From: WHSP01 sp040905505 | GTDB lineage: Bacteria; Gemmatimonadota; Gemmatimonadetes; Longimicrobiales; Longimicrobiaceae | Length of the DNA: 23,600 nt | Direction: 5' to 3' | Assembly (NCBI GenBank): GCA_040905505.1 | Contig: JBBDRL010000082.1 | Span: forward strand, 1-23,600 | Part shown: positions 13,918 to 21,664 of the stretch, piece after piece | How the letters are laid out: every line of letters begins with the position of its first letter | Numbering within the stretch: the stretch's first letter is position 1 | Translations under genes and position numbers: made by a program | The notes under the pieces: model-generated | Told to the model about the DNA's origin: nothing | Seen by the model: only the letters and a program-made list of their open reading frames with translations | Database searches by the model: none

Positions 13918-14876
13918 CAGTCGCGGTCGATCTCGGAGGCGCGAACGATTCGGTTCCGGCCCGAATCCTTCGCTTCGTACAACGCACGATCCGCAAGTCG
14001 AATCAGCTCCTCAGGTTCCTTGAGCTGCTCGCTCGCCCCGGAGGCGACCCCACCGGAAACCGTCATGCGCACCTCTTTATCGCCGTCGCGGTAAACGTAC
14101 CCTTCGACCGCGGCGCGTACGCGTTCGGCGAAATGAAGCGCGGCGTCTTCCTCCGCGTTCGGGAGGATGGCGATGAATTCCTCGCCGCCGTACCGACCGA
14201 TCATGTCGATCTCGCGAGCACTCTCGCGCAGGATCCGCGCAGTCTCGGCGAGTACGATGTCCCCGGTGGGATGCCCATGCGTGTCGTTGAGCTCCTTGAA
14301 GCGGTCCAGGTCCAGCATCGTCACGGCCATCGGGCCGCCACCACGCCTGCACCGGCCGTGCTCTTCGTGCAGCAGCTCATGGACGTGGCGGTGATTGAAT
14401 AGACCCGTGAGCCCGTCCGTGATCGACAGTTCCCGCAGTTGCAGATTGACTTCCTCCAGTTGCCGGTTCTTACTGTCCAGCTCATCCTGGAGCTTCTTGA
14501 TCCGCAGCATCGAGCGGACGCGCGCCTCGAGCTCCGGAAAGTTGATCGGCTTGGTCAGGTAGTCGTCCGCTCCGGCGTCCAGGCCCTCGACCTTGTCCTG
14601 AGTCTCGCCCCGAGCGGTCACGAGGATGATGGGAATGAATGGGAGGGATGAGTCCTGCTTGATGCGGCGGGAAACTTCGAAGCCATCCATCAGGGGCATC
14701 ATGACGTCCAGCAGGATCAGGTGCGGAGGATCCTCCCGGACGCGCGCGAGCGCCTCCTCGCCGTCGCTCGCCGATTCGATGACGTACCCGCGGCTGGAGA
14801 GTCGCGCGTCGATGATCTCGACATTGTCGGGGTGATCGTCCACCACCAGGATCCGCTGCGGCCTTTCGTCGCTCAC
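13917..14876 (-). CDS. Response regulator diguanylate cyclase (REC-GGDEF, PleD-like)
   Basis: The 319-residue protein joins a receiver domain (about 7-125; acidic pair in VVDDH, phosphoacceptor Asp57 in LLDVMMP, Lys109 in LTKP) to a coiled linker (130-150) and a GGDEF domain (152-315). The active-site loop is RYGGEEF (228-234). Arg221 and Asp224 form an RxxD inhibitory site exactly five residues before GGEEF, so product inhibition by c-di-GMP is expected. It should make c-di-GMP from two GTP when phosphorylated. Caulobacter PleD has two receivers; this has one. GTG 14876 is the start, 14 nt after the upstream response-regulator stop; the ribosome-binding site is weak. Pairing with a DivK-like protein suggests a shared phosphorelay input. 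Confidence 0.93.
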   Translation of the reverse strand: MSDERPQRILVVDDHPDNVEIIDARLSSRGYVIESASDGEEALARVREDPPHLILLDVMMPLMDGFEVSRRIKQDSSLPFIPIILVTARGETQDKVEGLDAGADDYLTKPINFPELEARVRSMLRIKKLQDELDSKNRQLEEVNLQLRELSITDGLTGLFNHRHVHELLHEEHGRCRRGGGPMAVTMLDLDRFKELNDTHGHPTGDIVLAETARILRESAREIDMIGRYGGEEFIAILPNAEEDAALHFAERVRAAVEGYVYRDGDKEVRMTVSGGVASGASEQLKEPEELIRLADRALYEAKDSGRNRIVRASEIDRD

Positions 14877-14890
14877 TTCCCGGGCCCCGC

Positions 14891-15286
14891 TCAGGCCTCC
14901 TGCCGCTTGCCGGCGCCGAGAAAGCGCTCGACTTCGGCAACCACCCGGCGCGGCTCACACGGCTTGGCAAGGTAGCCGTCGCAGCCAACCTCTTCAGCCT
15001 TCGCCCGGTCGGTCGCCAGTGCGTGCGCCGTCAGGGCGATGATCGGGATGTGCTGTGTTTCATCTCCGGCCTTCAGGATCTTCGTCGCCTCCCAGCCGTC
15101 GATGACCGGGATGGAGATATCCATGAGGATGAGATCGGGGTGCTCGTCACGAGCCATCCGAATGCCGTCCTCACCGTTGCGCGCCTCGACGACGTTGTAT
15201 CCGAAGTGCTCGAGGATCGTGCGATATACGGTGCGGTTATCCTCATTATCCTCCACCAGAAGAACCGTTTTGGTCTCGTCGGGCAT
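14891..15286 (-). CDS. Single-domain response regulator (DivK/CheY-like)
   Basis: The 131-residue protein is a receiver domain only: acidic residues in LVEDNEDN (10-17), phosphoacceptor Asp56 in LILMDISIP, Thr86 in ALTAH and Lys108 in LAKPCEP. There is no output domain, so it must act by protein contact or as a phosphorelay intermediate. ATG 15286 is chosen because the receiver fold begins right after it and AGAGGAGG lies about 10 nt upstream; in-frame sequence further upstream is not protein-like. It is the first gene of the minus-strand cluster and is followed immediately by the REC-GGDEF gene. The divK-pleD order of Caulobacter is the closest known parallel. No kinase is nearby. Confidence 0.92.
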   Translation of the reverse strand: MPDETKTVLLVEDNEDNRTVYRTILEHFGYNVVEARNGEDGIRMARDEHPDLILMDISIPVIDGWEATKILKAGDETQHIPIIALTAHALATDRAKAEEVGCDGYLAKPCEPRRVVAEVERFLGAGKRQEA

Positions 15287-15638
15287 GATAGTGGAGCCTC
15301 CTCTATGAGACGCGGCACGCCGAAACCGGCCCTGCATGCCGCGGATGCGTTCAAGATGTCGGTGCGTAAGAAGATAGCGACGTCGCGCAGCCGGGCAAGT
15401 GACGCGGCGCGGCCGGCGGGCGGACCCAGCGCACGGATTATGCCCCAGCAACCTGTGACCCGCTCCGGCGCAAAGGCAGTGTCGCGTCGGCCGCTCGCAC
15501 TCCCCGAAACCCACCTCAATCCGTGCGGCAGCGCACCTGCCGAGGCGCGATTCGTGGCATGCCCATTGCGCCGCTCCCCAGGGGCTAGGCATCATACCGC
15601 ATCCGCTTCTCCGAACTCCAACCGGCCCGATTCCGGTC
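15287..15638. other. Divergent intergenic region, no gene seen
   Basis: These 352 bp separate the minus-strand response-regulator cluster from the plus-strand YtxH-otsA pair. Open frames exist but show no protein-like pattern. It contains the ribosome-binding site and candidate promoter of the minus-strand cluster, plus a small inverted repeat GTGCG-GCAG-CGCAC (15523-15536). No convincing plus-strand promoter, tRNA, riboswitch or heptamer array was seen. Confidence 0.6.
15371..15398 (-). promoter_or_regulatory. Candidate promoter of the minus-strand cluster
   Basis: On the minus strand, TTGCCC (15398-15393) and TATCTT (15376-15371) are 16 bp apart. The -35 box is identical to that proposed for the sigma-54 regulator at 7503. 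Transcription would start roughly 80 nt before the response-regulator ATG. The -10 match is only 4 of 6, so this is tentative. Confidence 0.35.
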
Positions 15639-15884
15639 ATGTACTACGACGACGAAGCCAGGCGCTTCAACTTCGTCAGTGGGCTCGTTCTCGGTGCAGT
15701 GCTGGGCACCGGGCTCGCGTTGCTCCTGCCGTCGCGAGAACGCCTCCGTAAGCCGCGCCGGATTCGCGACTCGGCCACGGCCGTGCGCCGCGGTGCCGGC
15801 GGTCGCCTGGCGCGCACCCGGGCAGCTCTGCGAGACGCCGGCCCGAACCCGCTGGAGCAACTCCGCAAACTACGAAGAAGGTAG
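15639..15884 (+). CDS. Small YtxH-like membrane protein
   Basis: The 81-residue protein begins MYYDDEARRFNFVSGLVLGAV and has one Gly/Ala-rich membrane segment (about 11-30) followed by a strongly basic tail (Arg-rich, 31-81). The pattern of Phe, then GLVLGAVLGTGLALLLPS, then a basic helix matches YtxH-domain proteins, which are widespread, mostly stress-associated and of unclear function. The usual homologue has a longer Lys/Glu-rich coiled coil; here the tail is Arg-rich and short. The stop is 7 nt before the otsA start, so the two are likely co-transcribed. A membrane topology with the tail in the cytoplasm is inferred from the positive charge. Confidence 0.7.
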   Translation: MYYDDEARRFNFVSGLVLGAVLGTGLALLLPSRERLRKPRRIRDSATAVRRGAGGRLARTRAALRDAGPNPLEQLRKLRRR

Positions 15885-15891
15885 GGAAGGG

Positions 15892-17451
15892 ATGGGCGAG
15901 GAGCACCAACCTCTGAGGTCGGGCGACCAGCTGGGGGCCCTGTTCAGAGAGCAGTTTCCCGGAAGGCGGTTCCTGGTCGCATCGAATCGCGAGCCATATG
16001 AGCACAGATGGGCCGAGGAAGTGGGCGAGATCAGCGTGCAGGTGCCCACCGGCGGCCTGACCTCGGCGCTCGATCCGCTCATGCAGGCGCTGGGTGGCAC
16101 CTGGGTCGCCTGGGGCAGCGGCGAGGCCGACGCCACCGTGGTGGACAAGGGGGACTGCGTACGCGTCCCGCCGGACGATCCGCGTTACTCCCTACGACGC
16201 ATCTGGCTGACGCATCACGACATCCACCGCTATTATCTCGGTTTCTCGAACCAGTTCCTCTGGCCGCTCTGCCATCTGCGGCCGGACCTGACGCGCATCC
16301 GAGCCCGCTACTGGGAACGCTATCGCCGCGTCAATCGGCGCTTTGCGGACGCCATTCTCGATGAAGTGCGAGGCACGTCCGCGGCCGTTTGGTTCCAGGA
16401 TTACCACCTCGCGCTCGCCCCCGAGTTCGTACGGTCCCGTCGCCCGGACCTCACGCTCGCTCACTTCTGGCACATCCCGTGGCCGCCGGTCGATATCTTC
16501 CGGCTTGCACCGCACGGCGAGCGGCTGCTTTCCGGCCTCATGGCCAACGACCTGGTCGGCTTTCAGCTCCCCGCCTTCGCCGACAATTTCCTCCGTTGCG
16601 TCCAGACCATGACCGACGCGGATGTGGACTGGCGCTCGCGGAGCGTCATGCTCGACGGGCGCCGCTGTCATGTCCGGTCGTTTCCAATCTCGATCGACGT
16701 CGAGGCGTTCAGATCCGCGGCATCCGGACCGGACGCTGAGGTGCAGATGAAGCGCATCCGCGACCGCTACACGCCCACCGGTGGGACGATCGGGCTGGGA
16801 GTCGATCGACTCGATTACTCGAAGGGCATCCCGGAGAAGCTGAAGGCACTGGAGTTCCTCTGGGAGCGGTACCCGGAGTTTCGTGAGCGAATCACCTTCA
16901 TCCAGGTGGCCGTGCCGAGCCGCAGCGACATCGAGGCGTACGACGAGCTCACGAGAAAGGTGGAGAAGCAGGTTGCAGAGATCAACGATCGCTTCGGGAC
17001 CGAGGAGTGGCGACCGATCCACCTGATCAAGCAGTCTCTGCCCTCCGGTCGCCTCGCCGTTCTCTACCGGCTGGCCGACTTCTGTATCGTCAGCTCGCTT
17101 CAGGATGGGATGAACCTGGTCGCCAAGGAATACGTGGCGAGTCAGGTGGATCGCCAGGGAATCCTCCTGTTGTCCCGCTTCACCGGCGCTGCGGAGGAAA
17201 TGCCGCAGGCGACGCTGGTGAATCCCTACGATCCGGAGCAGATGGCGCTCGAGATCCGCGACGCCCTGGCGATCCCGCCCGAAGAGCGAGCCGAGCTGAT
17301 GGCGTCGCTGCAGGGGTCGCTCCGTTCCATCTTCGACTGGATGGAAGGCGTCTTCACGGACTGGGGCGCCGCTACCCGCGAGCGGGCGGAGCGGGGTGCC
17401 GAGAAGGATGCCGTAGATGAACCCGGAGTGGGGGAAGCGGACGTCGCCTGA
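15892..17451 (+). CDS. otsA: GT20 family trehalose-6-phosphate synthase
   Basis: The 519-residue glycosyltransferase should make trehalose 6-phosphate from UDP-glucose (or another NDP-glucose) and glucose 6-phosphate. Motifs in order are SNREP (31-35), GGLTSAL (54-60), WFQDYHLALAP (167-177), HIPWPP (194-199), GVDRLDYSKGIPEKL (303-317), VAVPSRSD (339-346) and QDGMNLVAKEYVASQ (404-418). It is a single domain without a fused phosphatase, and no otsB is found in the window. Glucosylglycerol-phosphate synthase is in the same family and cannot be excluded. ATG 15892 is preceded by AGGGAAGGG; longer in-frame sequence overlaps the YtxH gene and is not family-like. The C-terminal 25 residues are acidic and probably disordered. 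Confidence 0.88.
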   Translation: MGEEHQPLRSGDQLGALFREQFPGRRFLVASNREPYEHRWAEEVGEISVQVPTGGLTSALDPLMQALGGTWVAWGSGEADATVVDKGDCVRVPPDDPRYSLRRIWLTHHDIHRYYLGFSNQFLWPLCHLRPDLTRIRARYWERYRRVNRRFADAILDEVRGTSAAVWFQDYHLALAPEFVRSRRPDLTLAHFWHIPWPPVDIFRLAPHGERLLSGLMANDLVGFQLPAFADNFLRCVQTMTDADVDWRSRSVMLDGRRCHVRSFPISIDVEAFRSAASGPDAEVQMKRIRDRYTPTGGTIGLGVDRLDYSKGIPEKLKALEFLWERYPEFRERITFIQVAVPSRSDIEAYDELTRKVEKQVAEINDRFGTEEWRPIHLIKQSLPSGRLAVLYRLADFCIVSSLQDGMNLVAKEYVASQVDRQGILLLSRFTGAAEEMPQATLVNPYDPEQMALEIRDALAIPPEERAELMASLQGSLRSIFDWMEGVFTDWGAATRERAERGAEKDAVDEPGVGEADVA

Positions 17452-17478
17452 ACCCCGTCGATGCCGCATCCGCGGCCA

Positions 17479-17700
17479 TCAGGAACCGGCGAACAGACGG
17501 AACGCGATTCCCGTGCGCTCCAGTATTGCCTCCAGCCTGCCGATATCATCAGTCAACGTCTCGATAGCGATGTCGCATCGGGCGTTCGACCCCGGCGGCG
17601 CGGGAACGATCTCGATCGGGATGCCCGCTTCCTTCGCGACCTCCTCGGCCCAGAGGGCATGGTGAGTCGTGTCGAAGGTGAAGATGGGTCGTTGGATCAC
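17479..17700 (-). CDS. Small DUF3343-like protein (putative Se/S carrier-like)
   Basis: From a GTG at 17700 this encodes 73 residues. The start PIFTFDTTHHALWAEEVAKE (5-24), then AGIPIEIVPAPPGSNARCDI (25-44) and a closing helix with AILERTGIAFRLF match the general DUF3343 pattern: a first strand, an amphipathic helix beginning with a Thr/Ser-His motif, a proline-rich VP-P loop and a single conserved Cys (Cys42). Proteins of this type are annotated as possible selenium or sulfur carriers. The usual residue pair at the site is Cys-Gly; here it is Cys-Asp, so redox function is uncertain. The GTG start has GGAG about 10 nt upstream. It converges on otsA (27 nt between stops). Assignment is from pattern memory and needs a profile search. 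Confidence 0.55.
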   Translation of the reverse strand: MIQRPIFTFDTTHHALWAEEVAKEAGIPIEIVPAPPGSNARCDIAIETLTDDIGRLEAILERTGIAFRLFAGS

Positions 17701-17879
17701 GAACTTTCGGCTCCGGTGATGAATATCAGGCGAGATCAACCTGAGAGGATAGGTGAGGTCCGGCAAGCCGCCGGCGCCGCCGCGTGGGGTGAGCCTGTCA
17801 GGCGCTACGGACTGGCGGTCGGATCCGCGGCCATAACCGACGGAACTCCGGTCAATGCGCCGACTTGCCGGGGAGATCC

Positions 17880-18398
17880 GTGCTGCCCAATTTGACGGCA
17901 CTCCTGGCATTGGGCGCGAACATAGGCGAACCGATCGTTCAGCTACGGCAGGCGGTCGAGCGCCTGAGTGACATTGTCGAGATCGACACGGTCTCGGACG
18001 TATACGTCACTGAGCCGGTCGGTTACCGGCCGCAACCGGACTTTTTCAACCTCGTGCTGGCCGGCAATACGAGGACGACGGTGTACGGCTTGCATAGGCG
18101 GGCCCAATTAGTGGAAGCCGAGCTTCAGAGGGACCGCCGGCGCCGCAACGGTCCTCGTAAGATCGACGTGGACCTGCTCGCGTTTGGAGACCTCGCGCTT
18201 ACATCGGAGCCGCTGACGGTGCCGCATCCGAGAATGCATCTGCGGAGCTTCGTACTGGTACCGCTGAGGGAGATACTCCCCGCCTGGCGGCATCCGCTGT
18301 TCGGGGCTACCGCCGAAGAGCTCTTGGCGCGATTGGAGGCCCCGAGCGCCGTTACGCGGTGGGGCCCATTGCCATGCATCGGGGCAGTGCAGGATTAG
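17880..18398 (+). CDS. folK: 6-hydroxymethyl-7,8-dihydropterin pyrophosphokinase (HPPK)
   Basis: The 172-residue enzyme transfers pyrophosphate from ATP to hydroxymethyl-dihydropterin in folate synthesis. Conserved parts are ALLALGANIGEP near the start, YVTEPVGYRPQPDFFNLVLA (about 42-61), GPRKIDVDLLAFGD (with the two metal-binding Asp of DVD) and VPHPRMHLRSFVLVPL. Length is typical. GTG 17880 is favoured because GGGGAG at 17870-17875 lies just before it; in-frame TTG codons at 17865 and 17892 are alternatives. The C-terminal end carries about 20 extra residues after REILPAW. No other folate gene is adjacent, and the gap of 179 bp to the divergent DUF3343-like gene shows no clear promoter. Confidence 0.93.
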   Translation: MLPNLTALLALGANIGEPIVQLRQAVERLSDIVEIDTVSDVYVTEPVGYRPQPDFFNLVLAGNTRTTVYGLHRRAQLVEAELQRDRRRRNGPRKIDVDLLAFGDLALTSEPLTVPHPRMHLRSFVLVPLREILPAWRHPLFGATAEELLARLEAPSAVTRWGPLPCIGAVQD

Positions 18399-18536
18399 AG
18401 CCGGCGGCCGGGCTCGGAACGAAAACGGGGGGGAAGGGTTGGACCGGGGGACGTGGTGGAGTGCGCCGCGCTCGATGGTCACACGGCACGTTAGAAGGTT
18501 GTTTTACGCTGGCTGACCAAACCAGGAGACTCGCTG

Positions 18537-21500
18537 ATGAAACGGATTATCAAGTTTGTAGCGCTGTTCGGCGCGGCTGCTGTCTTGCCACTGAGTGCCG
18601 CGGCGCAGGATTCGGGCACGGTGACGGGGGTCGTGGTCGAGGCCGATACACAGCGGCCGCTCGCGAGCGTGCAGGTGCAGGTGGCGGGGACTAACCGAGG
18701 GACGCTTACCAACGCCCTCGGCCGCTACATCATCGCCAACGTGCCGCCGGGGCAGCGTACGGTCCGCGCCTCACTCATAGGCTTCTCGCAGGGCGAGCAG
18801 ACCGTGAACGTGGCGGCGGGCGCGTCCGAGACCGTCAACTTCGAGCTCAGGACGTCCGCGATTGAGCTCGCGGGGGTCGTGGTCAGCGCGGTGACGGGGC
18901 GGGCGGAGCGCCGCCGTGAGATCGGTACCAACGTGGCGTCCATTACCGCGGAGGACCTCGAGCTGGCGCCGATCACGAACGTTGCGGATGCTCTTACCGC
19001 GAGGACCGAGGGCGTCGACGTGATGAGCTCGTCGGGCGTGACCGGCAGTTCGCAGCGCATTCGGATTCGCGGTGCGAATTCGCTCTCGCTGTCGAATGAG
19101 CCGCTCATCTACGTCGACGGTATTCAGTTCAATAACGAACTCTTCGATGTGAGCTGGCCGCTTGTCGGTGGACAGGGATCCGGTAGTGCGACGAGTCGGC
19201 TGAACGACATCAACCCGGCCGACATCGAGAGCGTCGAGATTCTGAAGGGGCCGGCGGCAACGTCGCAGTATGGTACGGCGGCGGCCAATGGCGTGATCCT
19301 GATCACGACGCGTCGCGGAACGGCGGAGGCGACTCGCTGGAATGCGTACAGTGAGTACGGGATCATCACCGAACCCAACGAGTATCCCGCCAACTATATC
19401 GCATACGAGGTGCTCGAACCCGGGGCGCCACTCTTCAATCCGAACGGCTCGGTGAATATCGCGGCCGATGGCACGGCAGCGCGGCTGCCATGCTATAACT
19501 TCCAGGCCGCGACCGGGGCGTGTCAGCAGGATTCAGTCGCTGTTTTCAACACGCTCGAGGACCCACGCACGACGCCGTTCGAAGATGGGTTCCGGCGCAA
19601 GTTCGGCGCGAGCGTCTCGGGCGGCAGCGGTCAGACGACGTACTACATTTCCGGCGACATCGAGGATGAGCAGGGTGTCATCTCATACAACACGCTCTCC
19701 AGGGCGAGTGTCCGCGCGAACCTGGACGCTGCGCTGACGGATCAGCTCCGGGTGCAGGTCAACACTGCGTACATCGACAGTGATCTGGCCGTGTCCGAAG
19801 TCGGCAATTCGGTGTTCGCACCGCTGATCAACGGGTATGTCGGACGGGCGTTCTTCAATCCGGACACCACGACGGGAGTCTGGGACCAGAACTACCGCGC
19901 ATTCAGTCAGCAGTCCCTGAGCGAGTTCGTGCCCATGGAGGGCATCAACCGACTCACTCTCGGCGGGTCCGCAAACTACCAGCCGCTCAGTTGGCTATCG
20001 ATCGGCGCCAACAGCGGTCTGGACTTTACCAATCGGCTCTGGCAGCTCACGGTGCAGCCCGATCGTTACCTTAGGATCGTCGCGCCGAGCTACTACGGCG
20101 TTGGCGCACGTGAGACGCAGCGGGCCAATCGGTTCCTCTGGAGTTCGAATGTGTCCGGGAATGCGGTGTTCTCGCTGTCCGACCGGGTCAGCTCTTCGAC
20201 AACGGTTGGCGCGTCGTACCAGCGCGACAATTACCGGGGTCTCTACAACGAAGGTGCTGGCATCGTGGAGGGGACCGAGGATGTCGGCGGTGCGGCGGGC
20301 CAGTTCACGCTCGACGAACACTTCACGGAGACCCGGACGGTCGGTGCTTTCGTGAGCCAGCAGTTCGGGCTGGACGACCGACTCTTCGTCACGCTCGGGA
20401 TTCGTGGTGACGATACGAGCGCGTTCGGCGCCGATTTCGGGTTCGTCACCTATCCCAATGCGAACCTCTCGTGGGTGCTCGACGAGGAGGCCTGGTTCCC
20501 TGAGACTGACCTGGTTACCAGCCTCCGCGTAAGGGCAGGGTATGGGACTTCTGGCCTCCGGCCGCAGTTTCGCGACGCGATAACGCTTTTCGAACCGATC
20601 GCCGTCCAGCGCGAAGGTGCGGACGAGCCGGCGGTGATTCTGGACGTTACCGGGAACCCGGGCCTCGAGCCTGAGCGCACCACCGAGTACGAGCTCGGCT
20701 TCGACGCTGGCTTCTTCGGAGACCGCTTGGGCGCGAATCTGACCTACTATAATCGCACGTCGAAGGATGCGCTGATCGACGTGCCGCTCGCGCCATCTTT
20801 CGGGCTTACCGCGAACCGAATCGACAATCTGGGCAGCGTGCGCAACTCCGGCGTGGAGCTCGGCCTGGATGCGCAGATTCTCGACAGCCAGCCTGCCAGG
20901 CTGAACCTCCGCCTTTCGACCACGACGCTCGACAATGAGATCGTCACGATCGGCGGCGTCGACGACATCGTCATCAACCGTGGCGAACAGCGACACCGTG
21001 AGGGCTTCCCCGCGGGCGGATTCTTCCAGGACCGTTACGTGATCGACGATGACGGGGACGGGCTGCTGGCCCCCGGAGAGCTGACGATCGTCCAGGACAC
21101 GATCAACCAGGGCACCGACGAGGAGGAGGTCCTCCCCAACTACATCGGACCGTCGATGCCGACCCTCACGAACTCACTCAGCGCGGACCTGACTCTCTTC
21201 GACATCGTCACCGTGTCGACCTTGTTCGACCACCGAGGCGGTCACCACCAGCTTTCGCTGTCGGAAGAGTTCCGTTGCCGCACGGCGGTGGGGCTCGGCG
21301 ACCGCGGGTGCGCCCGGACGGCGGATCCGAACGCGACTCTCGAGGAGCAGGCAGCCTTCATCGCCGGCTCCTTCTACGGAACGCGGATCGGCTACATCTA
21401 TCCGGCCGACTTCATCAAGTGGCGCGAGCTTTCGGTATCGCTGCGGGCTCCGGCATCGCTGGCCGCAACGAGCCGGATTCTGGAGGGCGCGACGCTGATG

Positions 21501-21650
21501 CTCTCCGGCCGCAATCTCGCCACCTGGACGGACTATCCAGGTCCGGACCCCGAGGGTGCGGAGGGTGGGCTTAGCAACTTCAACCTCTCTGACTTCAATG
21601 TGCAGCCTCCGGTTCGCTACTGGACCGCGCGGCTGAACTTCACCTTCTGA
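18537..21650 (+). CDS. SusC/RagA-like TonB-dependent outer-membrane transporter
   Basis: The 1037-residue protein has a signal peptide (1-23, cleaved after AAA). A carboxypeptidase-regulatory-like beta-sandwich (about 27-105; GTVTGVVVEADTQRPLASVQV and GRYIIANVPPG) is next. The plug domain (about 125-262) includes IRIRGANSLSLSNEPLIYVD and the SusC signature IESVEILKGPAATSQYGTAA. A large beta-barrel ends in TARLNFTF with a terminal Phe, the usual outer-membrane assembly signal. It should import a bound ligand using TonB energy, with the SusD-like partner as lid. Four cysteines in likely loops (PCYNFQAATGACQ; RCRTAVGLGDRGCAR) could form disulfides. AGGAG at 18524-18528 supports the ATG. The ligand is unknown; no sigma/anti-sigma pair or hydrolase is adjacent. 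Confidence 0.95.
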   Translation: MKRIIKFVALFGAAAVLPLSAAAQDSGTVTGVVVEADTQRPLASVQVQVAGTNRGTLTNALGRYIIANVPPGQRTVRASLIGFSQGEQTVNVAAGASETVNFELRTSAIELAGVVVSAVTGRAERRREIGTNVASITAEDLELAPITNVADALTARTEGVDVMSSSGVTGSSQRIRIRGANSLSLSNEPLIYVDGIQFNNELFDVSWPLVGGQGSGSATSRLNDINPADIESVEILKGPAATSQYGTAAANGVILITTRRGTAEATRWNAYSEYGIITEPNEYPANYIAYEVLEPGAPLFNPNGSVNIAADGTAARLPCYNFQAATGACQQDSVAVFNTLEDPRTTPFEDGFRRKFGASVSGGSGQTTYYISGDIEDEQGVISYNTLSRASVRANLDAALTDQLRVQVNTAYIDSDLAVSEVGNSVFAPLINGYVGRAFFNPDTTTGVWDQNYRAFSQQSLSEFVPMEGINRLTLGGSANYQPLSWLSIGANSGLDFTNRLWQLTVQPDRYLRIVAPSYYGVGARETQRANRFLWSSNVSGNAVFSLSDRVSSSTTVGASYQRDNYRGLYNEGAGIVEGTEDVGGAAGQFTLDEHFTETRTVGAFVSQQFGLDDRLFVTLGIRGDDTSAFGADFGFVTYPNANLSWVLDEEAWFPETDLVTSLRVRAGYGTSGLRPQFRDAITLFEPIAVQREGADEPAVILDVTGNPGLEPERTTEYELGFDAGFFGDRLGANLTYYNRTSKDALIDVPLAPSFGLTANRIDNLGSVRNSGVELGLDAQILDSQPARLNLRLSTTTLDNEIVTIGGVDDIVINRGEQRHREGFPAGGFFQDRYVIDDDGDGLLAPGELTIVQDTINQGTDEEEVLPNYIGPSMPTLTNSLSADLTLFDIVTVSTLFDHRGGHHQLSLSEEFRCRTAVGLGDRGCARTADPNATLEEQAAFIAGSFYGTRIGYIYPADFIKWRELSVSLRAPASLAATSRILEGATLMLSGRNLATWTDYPGPDPEGAEGGLSNFNLSDFNVQPPVRYWTARLNFTF

Positions 21651-21664
21651 GGGAGACGGCCCCA

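Noticed and set aside
15287..15640. Upstream extension of the single-domain response regulator to 15640
   Set aside because: The extension has no protein-like pattern and ignores the AGAGGAGG ribosome-binding site at the 15286 start.
16192..17469. 425-codon open frame on the minus strand opposite otsA
   Set aside because: Every GT20 motif is on the sense strand; the antisense frame has no recognisable domain.
19995..20996. 333-codon open frame on the minus strand opposite the susC-like gene
   Set aside because: The sense strand encodes a continuous beta-barrel; the antisense product is Arg/Val-rich and unlike any family I know.
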